This document shows positions 1 to 7,494 of a stretch of 9,312 nucleotides of DNA, piece by piece. Made by a program: the position numbers and the translations under genes. Source of the DNA: Chloroflexota bacterium (lineage in GTDB: Bacteria > Chloroflexota > Anaerolineae > Aggregatilineales > Phototrophicaceae); assembly GCA_010092805.1 (NCBI GenBank), contig JAADYY010000413.1:1-9312 (forward strand). The letters are read 5' to 3'. The notes below the pieces were generated by a model. It was given only the letters and a program-made list of their open reading frames with translations, was not told the DNA's origin and made no database searches. The stretch's first letter is position 1, and each line of letters starts with the position of its first letter.

Positions 1-1
1 C

Positions 2-439
<438 letters not shown>

Positions 440-457
440 GGTGAAGCCGCCAGACAC

Positions 458-1438
458 CTACGCTTCGTCAAACAGGTAGCAGCGCACCCAGCGCGTCTCC
501 GAAAGGCGTGTGACGGGCGGCATGGCCTCTCGGCAGCGGCTCATTACGTGTGGGCAGCGCGCTGCAAACGGGCAGCCTTCGCCGACTTCGCTCAGGCTGG
601 GCACCTCCCCCGCGATCTCGGTCTCCTGAGTGCGCAGGCCGCGCGCTGGGTCGGGCACCGCCGAGAGCAGCAGTTGGGTATACGGGTGCTGCGGATCTTG
701 CGTCAGTTCCTCGCTGCCGCCGCTCTCGACAATGTGCCCAGCGTACATCACCATCGTCTCGTCGGCGAAGTAACGTGCGCTGGCAAGATCATGCGTGACA
801 TACAAAAACGCGAGATTCTGCTCGTCGCGCAGCTTCGCCATCAAATTGAGAATGCCCATGCGGATCGATACGTCGAGCATCGAGATCGGTTCGTCAGCCA
901 GAATGACTTTCGGCTCGACGGCTAAAGCGCGGGCAATCGCAACCCGCTGACGCTGACCACCGCTCAATTGATGCGGATACTTAGGCGTGTAATCGGCAGG
1001 CGGGGTCAGCGCGACCGTATGCAGCAGATCATGCACTTTCTCCGTCATCTGGCGGCCTTGCGCTTTGCGATGAATTTGCAGAGGGCGCTTGAGATGATAG
1101 CTGATGCTGTGGACCGGGTTCAGCGAACTGAACGGATCTTGAAAGATCATCTGCACTTCGCTGCGGTACTTGAGCAGCTTAGAGCGCCCTTTGTCTTCAA
1201 CAGTGTCCCGGCCCGCGTAGATAATCTGGCCCGCCGTCGGTTCGTAAAGGCGCGCCAGCAGCCGTGCGGTGGTGCTCTTGCCGCTGCCGCTTTCACCAAC
1301 GAGCGCGGTCACTTTGCCGGGATACAGTTGGAACGAGGCGTCTTGCAGTGCCTTGACCACCCGCTGCGAGACGGCACCGCCCGTGCGGAAGTGCTTCGTC
1401 AGCCCTTGAGCTTCCAGAATCGGTTTGGCGGCAATCAT
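458..1438 (-). CDS. Oligosaccharide/oligopeptide ABC transporter ATPase, OppF/DppF-like
   Basis: This is the second ATPase of an Opp/Dpp-type importer, acting on the cytoplasmic face as a heterodimer with the upstream OppD-like subunit. It has 326 residues, normal for the family. Walker A GESGSGKST is at 48-56, the Q-loop Gln at 100, signature LSGGQ at 158-162, Walker B VILADE at 178-183 with catalytic Glu183, and the H-loop His at 216. The D-loop reads SMLD instead of SALD. The C-terminal oligo_HPY region contains HPYT (251-254) and four cysteines, C289-x5-C295-x6-C302-x17-C320, the pattern of the iron-sulfur site known in some DppD/OppD proteins. The ATG overlaps the upstream stop (ATGA) and has a very strong Shine-Dalgarno, AAGGAGGA, six bases before it. 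It is the last gene of the operon and converges on the SIS gene. The transported substrate cannot be read from this subunit. Confidence 0.93.
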   Translation of the reverse strand: MIAAKPILEAQGLTKHFRTGGAVSQRVVKALQDASFQLYPGKVTALVGESGSGKSTTARLLARLYEPTAGQIIYAGRDTVEDKGRSKLLKYRSEVQMIFQDPFSSLNPVHSISYHLKRPLQIHRKAQGRQMTEKVHDLLHTVALTPPADYTPKYPHQLSGGQRQRVAIARALAVEPKVILADEPISMLDVSIRMGILNLMAKLRDEQNLAFLYVTHDLASARYFADETMVMYAGHIVESGGSEELTQDPQHPYTQLLLSAVPDPARGLRTQETEIAGEVPSLSEVGEGCPFAARCPHVMSRCREAMPPVTRLSETRWVRCYLFDEA

Positions 1439-2478
1439 GAGGCGTCCTCCTTGTTCACAATCTTGTCATCCAACAGATGACAGGCAGCCATATGCCGTGC
1501 GCCGATGGGTTGCAGCCCAGGCCGTTCAGTCTGGCAGCGCCCGGCCAGCGCCACATCGCAGCGCGGATGGAAGCGGCACCCCGGCGGCGGAGTGATCAGA
1601 TCCGGCGGCGACCCAGGGATGCCAAACAACTCGACGCGCGGCCCGCTCAGCGTTGGGAACGAATTCATCAAGCGCACCGTGTACGGATGCTGCGGATCGT
1701 TGAAGATCGCTTGTGACGGTGCGACCTCGACCAGCTCGCCAGCGTACATGATGCCCACCCGATCCGAGAATTCGACCATCAGCGACAGATCGTGGGAGAT
1801 GAACAGAATCGAAAAGCCAAACTGATTCCGCAACTCACGAATCTGATCCATGATTTGCTTCTGCACGACAACATCCAGCGCCGTCGTCGGCTCATCCATG
1901 ACGATCAGTTCTGGGTTGAGCGCCAGCGCAATCGCGATCACCACACGCTGCCGCATCCCGCCGCTTAGTTGATGCGGGTAGCTGTTGACGCGATCCGGAT
2001 CGATGCCCACCAGATCGAGCAGTTCGCGCGCACGATCAAGCACCTGCCGCCGGGTCATCTGTGCAGTGCCGTTCTCATGCGCTTGAAGCGCATCCGCAAT
2101 CTGTGTGCCGACCGTCAGCACCGGGCTGAGCGCATTCATCGCACTTTGGAACACAATCGAGATCCGCCGCCAGCGGATGTCACGGAGTTGATCGTCGTTC
2201 AACTTCAGCACATCAACCTCATCGAAGAGCACCTGCCCGCCCGCGATGTGCGCCGGGGGCTTGAGGATGCGCGTGATGGCGTGCGCGACGGTCGATTTGC
2301 CGCAGCCCGACTCACCCGCGAGGCCGAAAACCTCGTTTCGATGCAGATCAAACGAAACGTGATCAGCGGCGCGCACCAGGCCGCGCTGCGTATGATATTC
2401 GACGACCAGATCACGCACCGAAAGCAGCGGTTCCGCATCCGTGCGCGCCTGATCAAACGTAGGCATTGGTTGTGTCAT
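1435..2478 (-). CDS. Oligosaccharide/oligopeptide ABC transporter ATPase, OppD/DppD-like
   Basis: First ATPase subunit of the importer, 347 residues. Walker A GESGCGKST is at 55-63, the Q-loop Gln at 111, signature LSGGM at 171-175, Walker B LIVMDE at 191-196, a standard TALD D-loop at 199-202, and the H-loop His at 229. The oligo_HPY tail has HPYT (264-267) and cysteines C301-x5-C307-x7-C315-x17-C333, again an iron-sulfur-type pattern but with x7 instead of the usual x6 between the second and third. The frame stays open 180 bases further upstream to 2658. I chose the ATG at 2478 because AAGGTGA sits seven bases before it, the start overlaps the permease stop as ATGA, and family similarity begins just downstream. 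The longer reading would lie inside the permease gene and looks like frame-shadow sequence. Translation is probably coupled to the permease upstream and the OppF-like ATPase downstream. Confidence 0.93.
   Translation of the reverse strand: MTQPMPTFDQARTDAEPLLSVRDLVVEYHTQRGLVRAADHVSFDLHRNEVFGLAGESGCGKSTVAHAITRILKPPAHIAGGQVLFDEVDVLKLNDDQLRDIRWRRISIVFQSAMNALSPVLTVGTQIADALQAHENGTAQMTRRQVLDRARELLDLVGIDPDRVNSYPHQLSGGMRQRVVIAIALALNPELIVMDEPTTALDVVVQKQIMDQIRELRNQFGFSILFISHDLSLMVEFSDRVGIMYAGELVEVAPSQAIFNDPQHPYTVRLMNSFPTLSGPRVELFGIPGSPPDLITPPPGCRFHPRCDVALAGRCQTERPGLQPIGARHMAACHLLDDKIVNKEDAS
1445..1452 (-). promoter_or_regulatory. Ribosome binding site of the OppF-like ATPase
   Basis: AAGGAGGA on the minus strand, six bases before the ATG at 1438 and inside the end of the OppD-like gene. 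It is the strongest such site in the window and fixes the start at the ATGA overlap. Confidence 0.8.
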
Positions 2479-3419
2479 GCGGCTTTCACCTTCGGCTCGC
2501 GGCGCAGACGTGGATTGGTGATCTCGTCGATGCCGTAATTGATCAGGGTGAGGCTGAAACCGACCAGCGCGATACACACACCCGGCGGGATGAACGTCCA
2601 CCATGCATTGGTGAGCAGCGCGGCATTGTTCTGCGCCCAGTAGAGGATGGTGCCCCAACTGCTGATGTTCGGGTCGCCCAGGCCGATGAATTCCAGCGAT
2701 GCCTGCGTCAGGATGGCGTAGAGCACCGCCCCAATCCAGCTCGAGACGACCAGCGAAGTCATGTTGGGCAGAATCTCGAACAGGACAATGCGCCAGGTCG
2801 GCTCGCCGACCACCCGCGCCGCCGCCACGAAATCGCTGTTGCGCAGCGTCAGCGTTTGCGCACGGAGCACACGCGCGCCATAGGCCCAGCTGATTAAACT
2901 GAGCACGACGACAATCGTCAGCGGCCCCGGTCTATCGATAAACCCGGCGACGACAATGATCAGCGGCAGCGCCGGGATGATCAGCACAATATTCATCGCC
3001 AGCGACAGCAGTTCGTCGAAAATGCCGCCGATATACCCGGCAGTGATACCGATGATGATCGCAATCGCCATCACAACGGTGCCCGTCGTGAACCCAACCG
3101 CCATCGAGACCTGCGTGCCATGCACAATTTGCACAAAGACATCTTGCCCCTGGCGCGTCGTGCCCAGGATATATTCCGCGCTGGGGGCTTGCACCGGGCG
3201 TGCCACCATCCGGTTGGGATTCTGAGTTGGGGCAATCAGCGGCGCGAAGACCGCCACGAACACGAAGAACGACAAGATCACCAGACCGATAGCCGCCTTT
3301 CGATTACCGAGAATCGAACGCAGCCAGTTGGGCAGCGGCAGCCGCGGGAATGCACGTTGAGGGGCAGCGGTTGCGCCCGCGGGCTGAACGGCAGTTTGCG
3401 GTTGTTCGACAGTTGACAT
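2475..3419 (-). CDS. ABC transporter permease, OppC/DppC-like
   Basis: Inner-membrane permease of the Opp/Dpp-type importer, 314 residues. A Pro/Ala/Gln-rich cytoplasmic N-terminus (about 1-35) is followed by an OppC_N-like start: LRSILGNRKAAIGLVIL into the first membrane segment at about 43-63, then ILGTTRQGQDVF (84-95), a typical 'LGTD..GRD' variant. Five more hydrophobic segments lie near 104-128, 140-160, 166-182, 222-247 and 275-296. The EAA coupling loop, which docks on the ATPases, is at 197-219 (AARVVGEPTWRIVLFEILPN). The start at 3419 has GAGGAG eight bases before it. The gene lies 27 bp after the OppB-like permease and its TGA overlaps the next ATG. The family handles peptides, nickel or oligosaccharides, so substrate is assigned from context only. 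Confidence 0.92.
   Translation of the reverse strand: MSTVEQPQTAVQPAGATAAPQRAFPRLPLPNWLRSILGNRKAAIGLVILSFFVFVAVFAPLIAPTQNPNRMVARPVQAPSAEYILGTTRQGQDVFVQIVHGTQVSMAVGFTTGTVVMAIAIIIGITAGYIGGIFDELLSLAMNIVLIIPALPLIIVVAGFIDRPGPLTIVVVLSLISWAYGARVLRAQTLTLRNSDFVAAARVVGEPTWRIVLFEILPNMTSLVVSSWIGAVLYAILTQASLEFIGLGDPNISSWGTILYWAQNNAALLTNAWWTFIPPGVCIALVGFSLTLINYGIDEITNPRLRREPKVKAA
2486..2492 (-). promoter_or_regulatory. Ribosome binding site that decides the OppD-like start
   Basis: AAGGTGA on the minus strand, seven bases before the ATG at 2478 and inside the end of the OppC-like gene. It supports 2478 over the in-frame ATG at 2658. Confidence 0.65.
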
Positions 3420-3446
3420 GATGAAATCTCCTCGGCGAAAACCGCC

Positions 3447-4427
3447 CTATGCAGCCCGCACGCGCGGGTCGAGCAGCACATACATCGTATCGGCCAGCAG
3501 ATTGGCGACCAGCACCGCCACCGTGATCATCAGGAAAACGCCCTGCATCAGCGGGTAGTCGCGGGTGTTGACCGCCGTCAACAGGGTGTAACCGACGCCG
3601 GGATACGAAAAGACGATCTCGGTGAGCAGCGCCCCACCCAGCACAAACCCCAGCGACATCGCAAAGCCCGTCAAGCTCGGCAGAATCGCGTTGCGCGCAG
3701 CGTAGGTGTACATCACCCGCCGATCTGACAAGCCTTTAGCCTGCGCCATCGTGATGTAATCTTCAGAGAGCACGCTGATCATGTTGTTGCGCATCCCCAG
3801 CATCCACCCGCCGATGGCCGTCAGCACGATGGTCGTAGCGGGAAGAATCATGTGGTGCAATACGCTGCTCAGGTATTCGGGTGACGACCAATCCTGATGA
3901 ATATCCAACGAGTAAGCGTGGCCCAATGGGAACCAGCCCAACCCCAGCGCAAAGAAATACAGCACCAGCATCGCTAACCAGAAATACGGGAAGGCTGACA
4001 GCAGCCCGGTGATCGGGAGGATGACGCTGTCGGCGAAGCGGCCTCGTCGCCAAGCCGCGCGGATTCCCAGGAAAATCCCGGCGCTGAAAGCGATGACCGT
4101 CGCCAACCCCACCAGGCGCAGTGTCCACCCCAACCCCACCGCGATCACCTCAGTAACCGGAATCGGGAAGTTAGCAATCGACACCCCTAAATCGCCCTGC
4201 AGCAAATGGCTCAGGTACGTGAAATATTGCTCATGCAGCGGCCCCTGCACGAACCCGAACGTCTCATACAGCGATTCGATGGCACGTGGATCCATGCGGC
4301 CCTGAAAGCGCGCGAACATCAACTGCACCGGGTCGCCAGACATCAAGCGCGGGATCATGAAGTTGAGCGTGACCGAGACCAGGAGCGCGATTAAGTAAAA
4401 CCCCAGCCTCCGCAGAATAAAGCGCAT
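3447..4427 (-). CDS. ABC transporter permease, OppB/DppB-like
   Basis: Partner permease, 326 residues, normal family length. The first membrane helix (about 9-27) runs directly from the start, as in OppB/DppB. An extracytoplasmic stretch follows with LMSGDPVQLM (28-37) and the FGFVQGPLHEQYFTYL region (57-72), the counterpart of 'lGLd.P...qY..yl'. Further helices lie near 101-122, 137-163, 190-212, 255-275 and 293-316. The EAA loop is at 222-250 (DYITMAQAKGL...RNAILP). The C-terminus YVLLDPRVR is the family hallmark. GWFPLGHA at 164-171 lies at a position where sugar-type members often carry a similar WFP motif, a weak hint. The start at 4427 has GTGAGGA seven bases before it. The gene follows the binding-protein gene after a 111-bp gap with a stem-loop. 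Confidence 0.92.
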   Translation of the reverse strand: MRFILRRLGFYLIALLVSVTLNFMIPRLMSGDPVQLMFARFQGRMDPRAIESLYETFGFVQGPLHEQYFTYLSHLLQGDLGVSIANFPIPVTEVIAVGLGWTLRLVGLATVIAFSAGIFLGIRAAWRRGRFADSVILPITGLLSAFPYFWLAMLVLYFFALGLGWFPLGHAYSLDIHQDWSSPEYLSSVLHHMILPATTIVLTAIGGWMLGMRNNMISVLSEDYITMAQAKGLSDRRVMYTYAARNAILPSLTGFAMSLGFVLGGALLTEIVFSYPGVGYTLLTAVNTRDYPLMQGVFLMITVAVLVANLLADTMYVLLDPRVRAA

Positions 4428-4468
4428 TGATCAATCCTCACTAACAAATCTTTGTTCTAAAATGGGGC

Positions 4469-4511
4469 GATAGTTGGCGAGGGGCACAGCGTGCCGTGCC
4501 CCTCATCTATC
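4469..4511 (-). repeat. Strong stem-loop between binding-protein and permease genes
   Basis: Perfect 9-bp arms GAGGGGCAC (4479-4487) and GTGCCCCTC (4496-4504) enclose an 8-base loop. They are flanked by a second matching pair, GATAG (4469-4473) and CTATC (4507-4511), across an internal loop of 5 and 2 bases. A shorter alternative hairpin, GGCAC-AGC-GTGCC (4483-4495), is nested in it. On the transcribed minus strand the stem is followed after about 6 bases by only four T residues (ATTTTAG), so it is at best a weak intrinsic terminator. A role in partial termination or 3'-end protection of the binding-protein mRNA is inferred; a REP-like dispersed palindrome is the alternative. Confidence 0.6.
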
Positions 4512-4538
4512 ACCCAAACATCAGACGATCAGCCAGAA

Positions 4539-6248
4539 TTATTCCTGGCCGCAGGCGGTGTCGTCGATGCAATGAATGTTGACGGCCACCAGCAGACGCG
4601 AATTGCTATCGCGGCTCCAGGGGCTGCCTTGCGTGTAATAGTTATCTGCTGTGGGGAAGCCGGTGAACTGCTGGGTGTTCCACTGGTACCAGGTGGGGCC
4701 AGGGAACAACGGCACCAGCGGCACATTTTCGACGAACAGCATTTGCAGGTCGCTGAGCACCTGGAACTGTTCGTCTGGATCAGCGGTTGCGGTGAACGCG
4801 GCCAACAGCGCATCGGCATCGTCGCTGAACCAGCGCGACCAGCTCGTGGCGTTGGCGATGTTGTCCGCGCCCAGCAGCGAACTATCCAGGCTGTCGCGGT
4901 AGTAGTTCCAGGGGGTGTAGCCGCTGCTGCTCCAACCAATTGAGATGTCATAGTCGCCGGTTTGCAGGTTGTTGAGCCATTCGCCAAACTCCGGCGTCAC
5001 CACCTGCGCGTTCACGCCAATGTCTTGCAAATTCTGGCTGATGATCTGCACGCTGGTCACCCAGTCCGTCCAGCCATTGACGACCTGCACATTCATCGAC
5101 ATCGGGTCGCCGTTGGGCAGTTCGCGGAAGCCGTCGCCGTTGACATCGAGATAGCCAGCCTCATCGAGGGTTGCCGCCGCCGCCGATGGTGCATACTCAT
5201 TCAGGCCCAGTTCCGCTGCCCGCTCCAGCGCTTCCTGGCTGGCCCAACCTTCGAAGCGCGGGCCGAGACCGGTCGGGTCGGAGGGGATGGTGTACCCATA
5301 CATACCGATGTTCACAACCGCGTTGTAATCGATGGCCTGGCTGACGGCGCGGCGGAACGCCACATCGTCATATGGGGCTTTGGTGGTGTTCATGTACAAG
5401 TTGACCGTTGCGCCACCGGGCCAATAGTAGAAGTTGAAGTTGTCCGGGTCAGCCGCCGCGTAGGTGGTTTCGACATCCGGGATGAAGTGACCGCCCCAGT
5501 CAATATCGCCGTTGATCAGCGCCAGCGTTGATTGTTCATTGCCAGGGTACGCCGGGTAGCGGATGGCATCGACGTACGGGCGGCCCTCCTGCCAATACAG
5601 CGGGTTGGCGCACAGTTCGAAGACCTGATCTTCGAGGCGGCAAACGACCGAGAACGGCCCAGTCGCCACCGGATCATCATCCACGAAGGTCACCGGATCA
5701 TCCAGCTCTGACCAGATGTGTTCCGGCACCGGGCGCGTCTGCGCGATCAGCACGTCGGCCAGCGAATAGACCTCGCCCAGATTGAACTGAATGGTGTAAT
5801 CGTCGAGCAGTTCGACCGAGTCGAGGAACGCCCACACCGCCCCTCGATCCAGCGCCGGGAATTCGCGGGTGAGATTCATGGTGTAGAGCACGTCGTTGGC
5901 GTCGAACGTCTCGCCGTCGTTCCACATCACGCCCTCGCGGATGTTGAACGTCAACGTGAGCAGATCATCCGACCAGACGAAACCTGTCGCCAGCCAAGGG
6001 ATGATCTCGCCGTCGACTTCATTCCACACCATCAGCGGCTCATAAATGAACGCCTGCGACGCCGGGTTCTGCGTCGGCGCAAACGGGCTGAAATTGCGCA
6101 GCACAACCGAAAACGCTTCGTGCGACACAGTGACGATCCCGCCGCGCGGGATACCGTCATCTTGGGCCAACGCCCCACCAAAACCGACGCTGAGCACCAG
6201 CACCAACGCCAGACTCACCAGAGTCATCCGAGCAACCATCTTAATCAT
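4539..6248 (-). CDS. Extracellular solute-binding protein, family 5 (probable oligosaccharide-binding)
   Basis: Captures substrate outside the membrane and delivers it to the two permeases; 569 residues. A Sec signal peptide covers about 1-28 (hydrophobic core 9-23, cleavage site ALA|QDD). There is no lipobox cysteine. The mature part is SBP_bac_5: SPFAPTQ (54-60), FIYEPLMVWN (67-76), REGVMWNDGETFDANDV (104-120), ATGPF (195-199), MNTTKAPYDDVAFRRAVSQA (286-305), and the Ca-site-like loop DVNGDGFRELPNG (368-380). The YEPL/YN and PWLA wording resembles cello- and beta-glucoside-binding members, and with the LacI regulator favours sugars over peptides; this is inference. Cysteine pairs C203/C213 and C560/C566 could form disulfides. 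The frame is open to an ATG at 6344, but I chose 6248 because AAGGAG lies seven bases before it and the signal peptide starts there. Confidence 0.9.
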   Translation of the reverse strand: MIKMVARMTLVSLALVLVLSVGFGGALAQDDGIPRGGIVTVSHEAFSVVLRNFSPFAPTQNPASQAFIYEPLMVWNEVDGEIIPWLATGFVWSDDLLTLTFNIREGVMWNDGETFDANDVLYTMNLTREFPALDRGAVWAFLDSVELLDDYTIQFNLGEVYSLADVLIAQTRPVPEHIWSELDDPVTFVDDDPVATGPFSVVCRLEDQVFELCANPLYWQEGRPYVDAIRYPAYPGNEQSTLALINGDIDWGGHFIPDVETTYAAADPDNFNFYYWPGGATVNLYMNTTKAPYDDVAFRRAVSQAIDYNAVVNIGMYGYTIPSDPTGLGPRFEGWASQEALERAAELGLNEYAPSAAAATLDEAGYLDVNGDGFRELPNGDPMSMNVQVVNGWTDWVTSVQIISQNLQDIGVNAQVVTPEFGEWLNNLQTGDYDISIGWSSSGYTPWNYYRDSLDSSLLGADNIANATSWSRWFSDDADALLAAFTATADPDEQFQVLSDLQMLFVENVPLVPLFPGPTWYQWNTQQFTGFPTADNYYTQGSPWSRDSNSRLLVAVNIHCIDDTACGQE

Positions 6249-6378
6249 AATTGATCTCCTTAATATCTGGATTTTTCGCGCCTGCCAAACAGAACGCAGC
6301 AAAACACACGTAACAGATGCAAACTGAGGGAAACTCAGCGCCACCGAAGGTATGATTTGACGGACAGCTTACGTCGAT
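6249..6378 (-). other. lacI to binding-protein intergenic region
   Basis: These 130 bases hold the binding-protein ribosome site and a weak hairpin: CTGAG (6324-6328) and CTCAG (6334-6338) with a 5-base loop, followed on the minus strand by only three T residues. I see no copy of the LacI operator and no convincing promoter with a transcription start upstream of the ribosome site. The simplest reading is read-through from the lacI promoter. Confidence 0.4.
6256..6261 (-). promoter_or_regulatory. Ribosome binding site that decides the binding-protein start
   Basis: AAGGAG on the minus strand, seven bases before the ATG at 6248. It places the start directly before the signal peptide and against the in-frame ATG at 6344. 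Confidence 0.8.
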
Positions 6379-7401
6379 TCAGCTCCTTTCCACACGTTTG
6401 GCTCCGCAAGTTTCTCGAATGATAAGGTGCGCCGGCAAAATGATCGGTTCGGGCGTTCCCGGCACACCTTCCACCAAGCGAATTAGGGAACGGGTCGCTT
6501 CCGCGCCCAATTGGGCAATCGGTTGGCGCACCGTTGTCAGAGGGGGGGTGGCAATAGCGGCAAAGGGCATATCGTCAAAGCCCACCAACGCAACATCATC
6601 GGGCACGTGCAAGCCTGCATCCGCCAGCGCCCGCAACGCACCCATCGCCAGCACATCGCTGGCCGCAAACACCGCATCGACTCCGCGCTCGATCAGGAGG
6701 GACATGGCTGTGTAGCCAGAGACTTCGTTGAAATCGGCAACGGCGATCAAACGATCATCGGCGGCATAACCTGCATTCTCTAATGCCATCCGGTAACCAC
6801 GCAACCGTTGTTGCGCGACACCCAGGTTCGGTGCGCCGGTGATCGTGGCGACGCGCTGGTAGCCTAACCCCAAGAGATGTTCCACCGCGCAGCAGGCTGC
6901 CGCACTGTTGGCAACGTCAACATAGTGCTGCACATGTTGCTGCGGCGGCCCGATGAGCACGTGCGGGAACCCAGCCGCCACCACCCGCGCCAGAATTGGG
7001 TCATCGTCAATCGAGGATGCAACCAACACCCCATCGAAAAAGCCGTTGTTGACGATGCGGTCGTAGAAACGCTCCTCAGCTTCGATGTCGCTGCTGACCC
7101 ACAGCATGATGGCATAATCATACTCGCTGGCCGTCAGCGAAATACTCTGGATTAATTGTGGAAAATAGGGGTCAGTAAACGTCGCCGCCAGCATTTGGGG
7201 GATAATCACGCTCAGGACACGTGTCTGCTGGCGTACTAACGCACGCGCCGCCGAATTGGGGCGAAAGTTTTCCTGCTGGATCACTTCCTGTACCCGTTGG
7301 CGGGTGCGCGCGCTGACGTTGGGATGATTATTGATGACCCGCGAGACCGTTGATTTAGAAACCCCAGCGAGTCGCGCAATATCTTGAAGACTGCTGCTCA
7401 T
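6379..7401 (-). CDS. LacI-family transcriptional regulator of the sugar transporter operon
   Basis: DNA-binding repressor of 340 residues, full length for the family. The LacI helix-turn-helix is at 5-24 (LQDIARLAGVSKSTVSRVIN) and the hinge helix at 49-58 (NSAARALVRQ), which inserts in the operator minor groove. The periplasmic-binding-like effector domain runs from about 62 to 332, with family blocks at 188-203, 247-278 (AASDVLAMGALRAL, VALVGFDDMP) and 286-294 (PPLTTVRQP). It is the first gene of the minus-strand operon, 130 bp before the binding-protein gene. GGTGGA lies nine bases before the ATG. A CelR/CebR-like operator sits two bases upstream of that site, between promoter and gene, so autoregulation is likely and would extend to the transporter if co-transcribed. 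The inducer is inferred to be a cello- or related oligosaccharide; chito-oligosaccharides or other sugars remain possible. Confidence 0.93.
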   Translation of the reverse strand: MSSSLQDIARLAGVSKSTVSRVINNHPNVSARTRQRVQEVIQQENFRPNSAARALVRQQTRVLSVIIPQMLAATFTDPYFPQLIQSISLTASEYDYAIMLWVSSDIEAEERFYDRIVNNGFFDGVLVASSIDDDPILARVVAAGFPHVLIGPPQQHVQHYVDVANSAAACCAVEHLLGLGYQRVATITGAPNLGVAQQRLRGYRMALENAGYAADDRLIAVADFNEVSGYTAMSLLIERGVDAVFAASDVLAMGALRALADAGLHVPDDVALVGFDDMPFAAIATPPLTTVRQPIAQLGAEATRSLIRLVEGVPGTPEPIILPAHLIIRETCGAKRVERS

Positions 7402-7417
7402 AAAAATATTTCCACCG

Positions 7418-7433
7418 TTGGGAGCGTTCCCAA
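7418..7433. promoter_or_regulatory. LacI-family operator, CelR/CebR-like palindrome
   Basis: TTGGGAGCGTTCCCAA has perfect 6-bp arms (TTGGGA/TCCCAA) around GCGT. It matches the known CelR/CebR-type operator TGGGAGCGCTCCCA at 13 of 14 positions and is extended by one T/A pair. It lies just downstream of the lacI promoter and two bases upstream of the lacI ribosome binding site, a place where bound repressor would block initiation or elongation. I found no second copy before the binding-protein gene. Confidence 0.8.
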
Positions 7434-7442
7434 TTTGATTAG

Positions 7443-7471
7443 AGTGTACATGAGGTAAGCATGAGAGTCAA
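7443..7471 (-). promoter_or_regulatory. Sigma-70-type promoter of the lacI-transporter operon
   Basis: On the minus strand, TTGACT (-35, bases 7466-7471) and TACACT (-10, bases 7443-7448) are separated by exactly 17 bases. The predicted transcription start is near 7436, giving a leader of about 35 bases before the lacI ATG. The operator at 7418-7433 would lie at about +4 to +19. No equally convincing promoter is visible before the binding-protein gene, so this may drive all six genes. Confidence 0.75.
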
Positions 7472-7494
7472 CTGATTTAATGCCGAATCGCAGC

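Noticed and set aside
548..1480. Long plus-strand open frames over the OppF-like gene (125 and 170 residues)
   Set aside because: They mirror the minus-strand ATPase in GC-rich DNA, are rich in Arg/Ala/His with no recognisable domain, and the opposite strand has full ATPase motifs.
2479..2658. 60-residue N-terminal extension of the OppD-like ATPase from an ATG at 2658
   Set aside because: It lies wholly inside the OppC-like permease gene in another frame, has no family similarity, and the ATG at 2478 has a ribosome site and the ATGA overlap.
6260..6288. Promoter-like TTGGCA-17-TATTAA (minus strand) before the binding-protein gene
   Set aside because: The -10 box overlaps the Shine-Dalgarno and the transcript would start about five bases before the ATG, losing that ribosome site; the -10 matches only 4 of 6 bases.
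6324..6338. CTGAG/CTCAG hairpin after lacI as an intrinsic terminator
   Set aside because: Stem of 5 bp and only three following T residues on the minus strand; too weak to separate lacI from the transporter genes.
6249..6344. 32-residue extension of the binding protein from an ATG at 6344
   Set aside because: It would bury the signal peptide behind a non-signal sequence; the ATG at 6248 has AAGGAG at ideal spacing.
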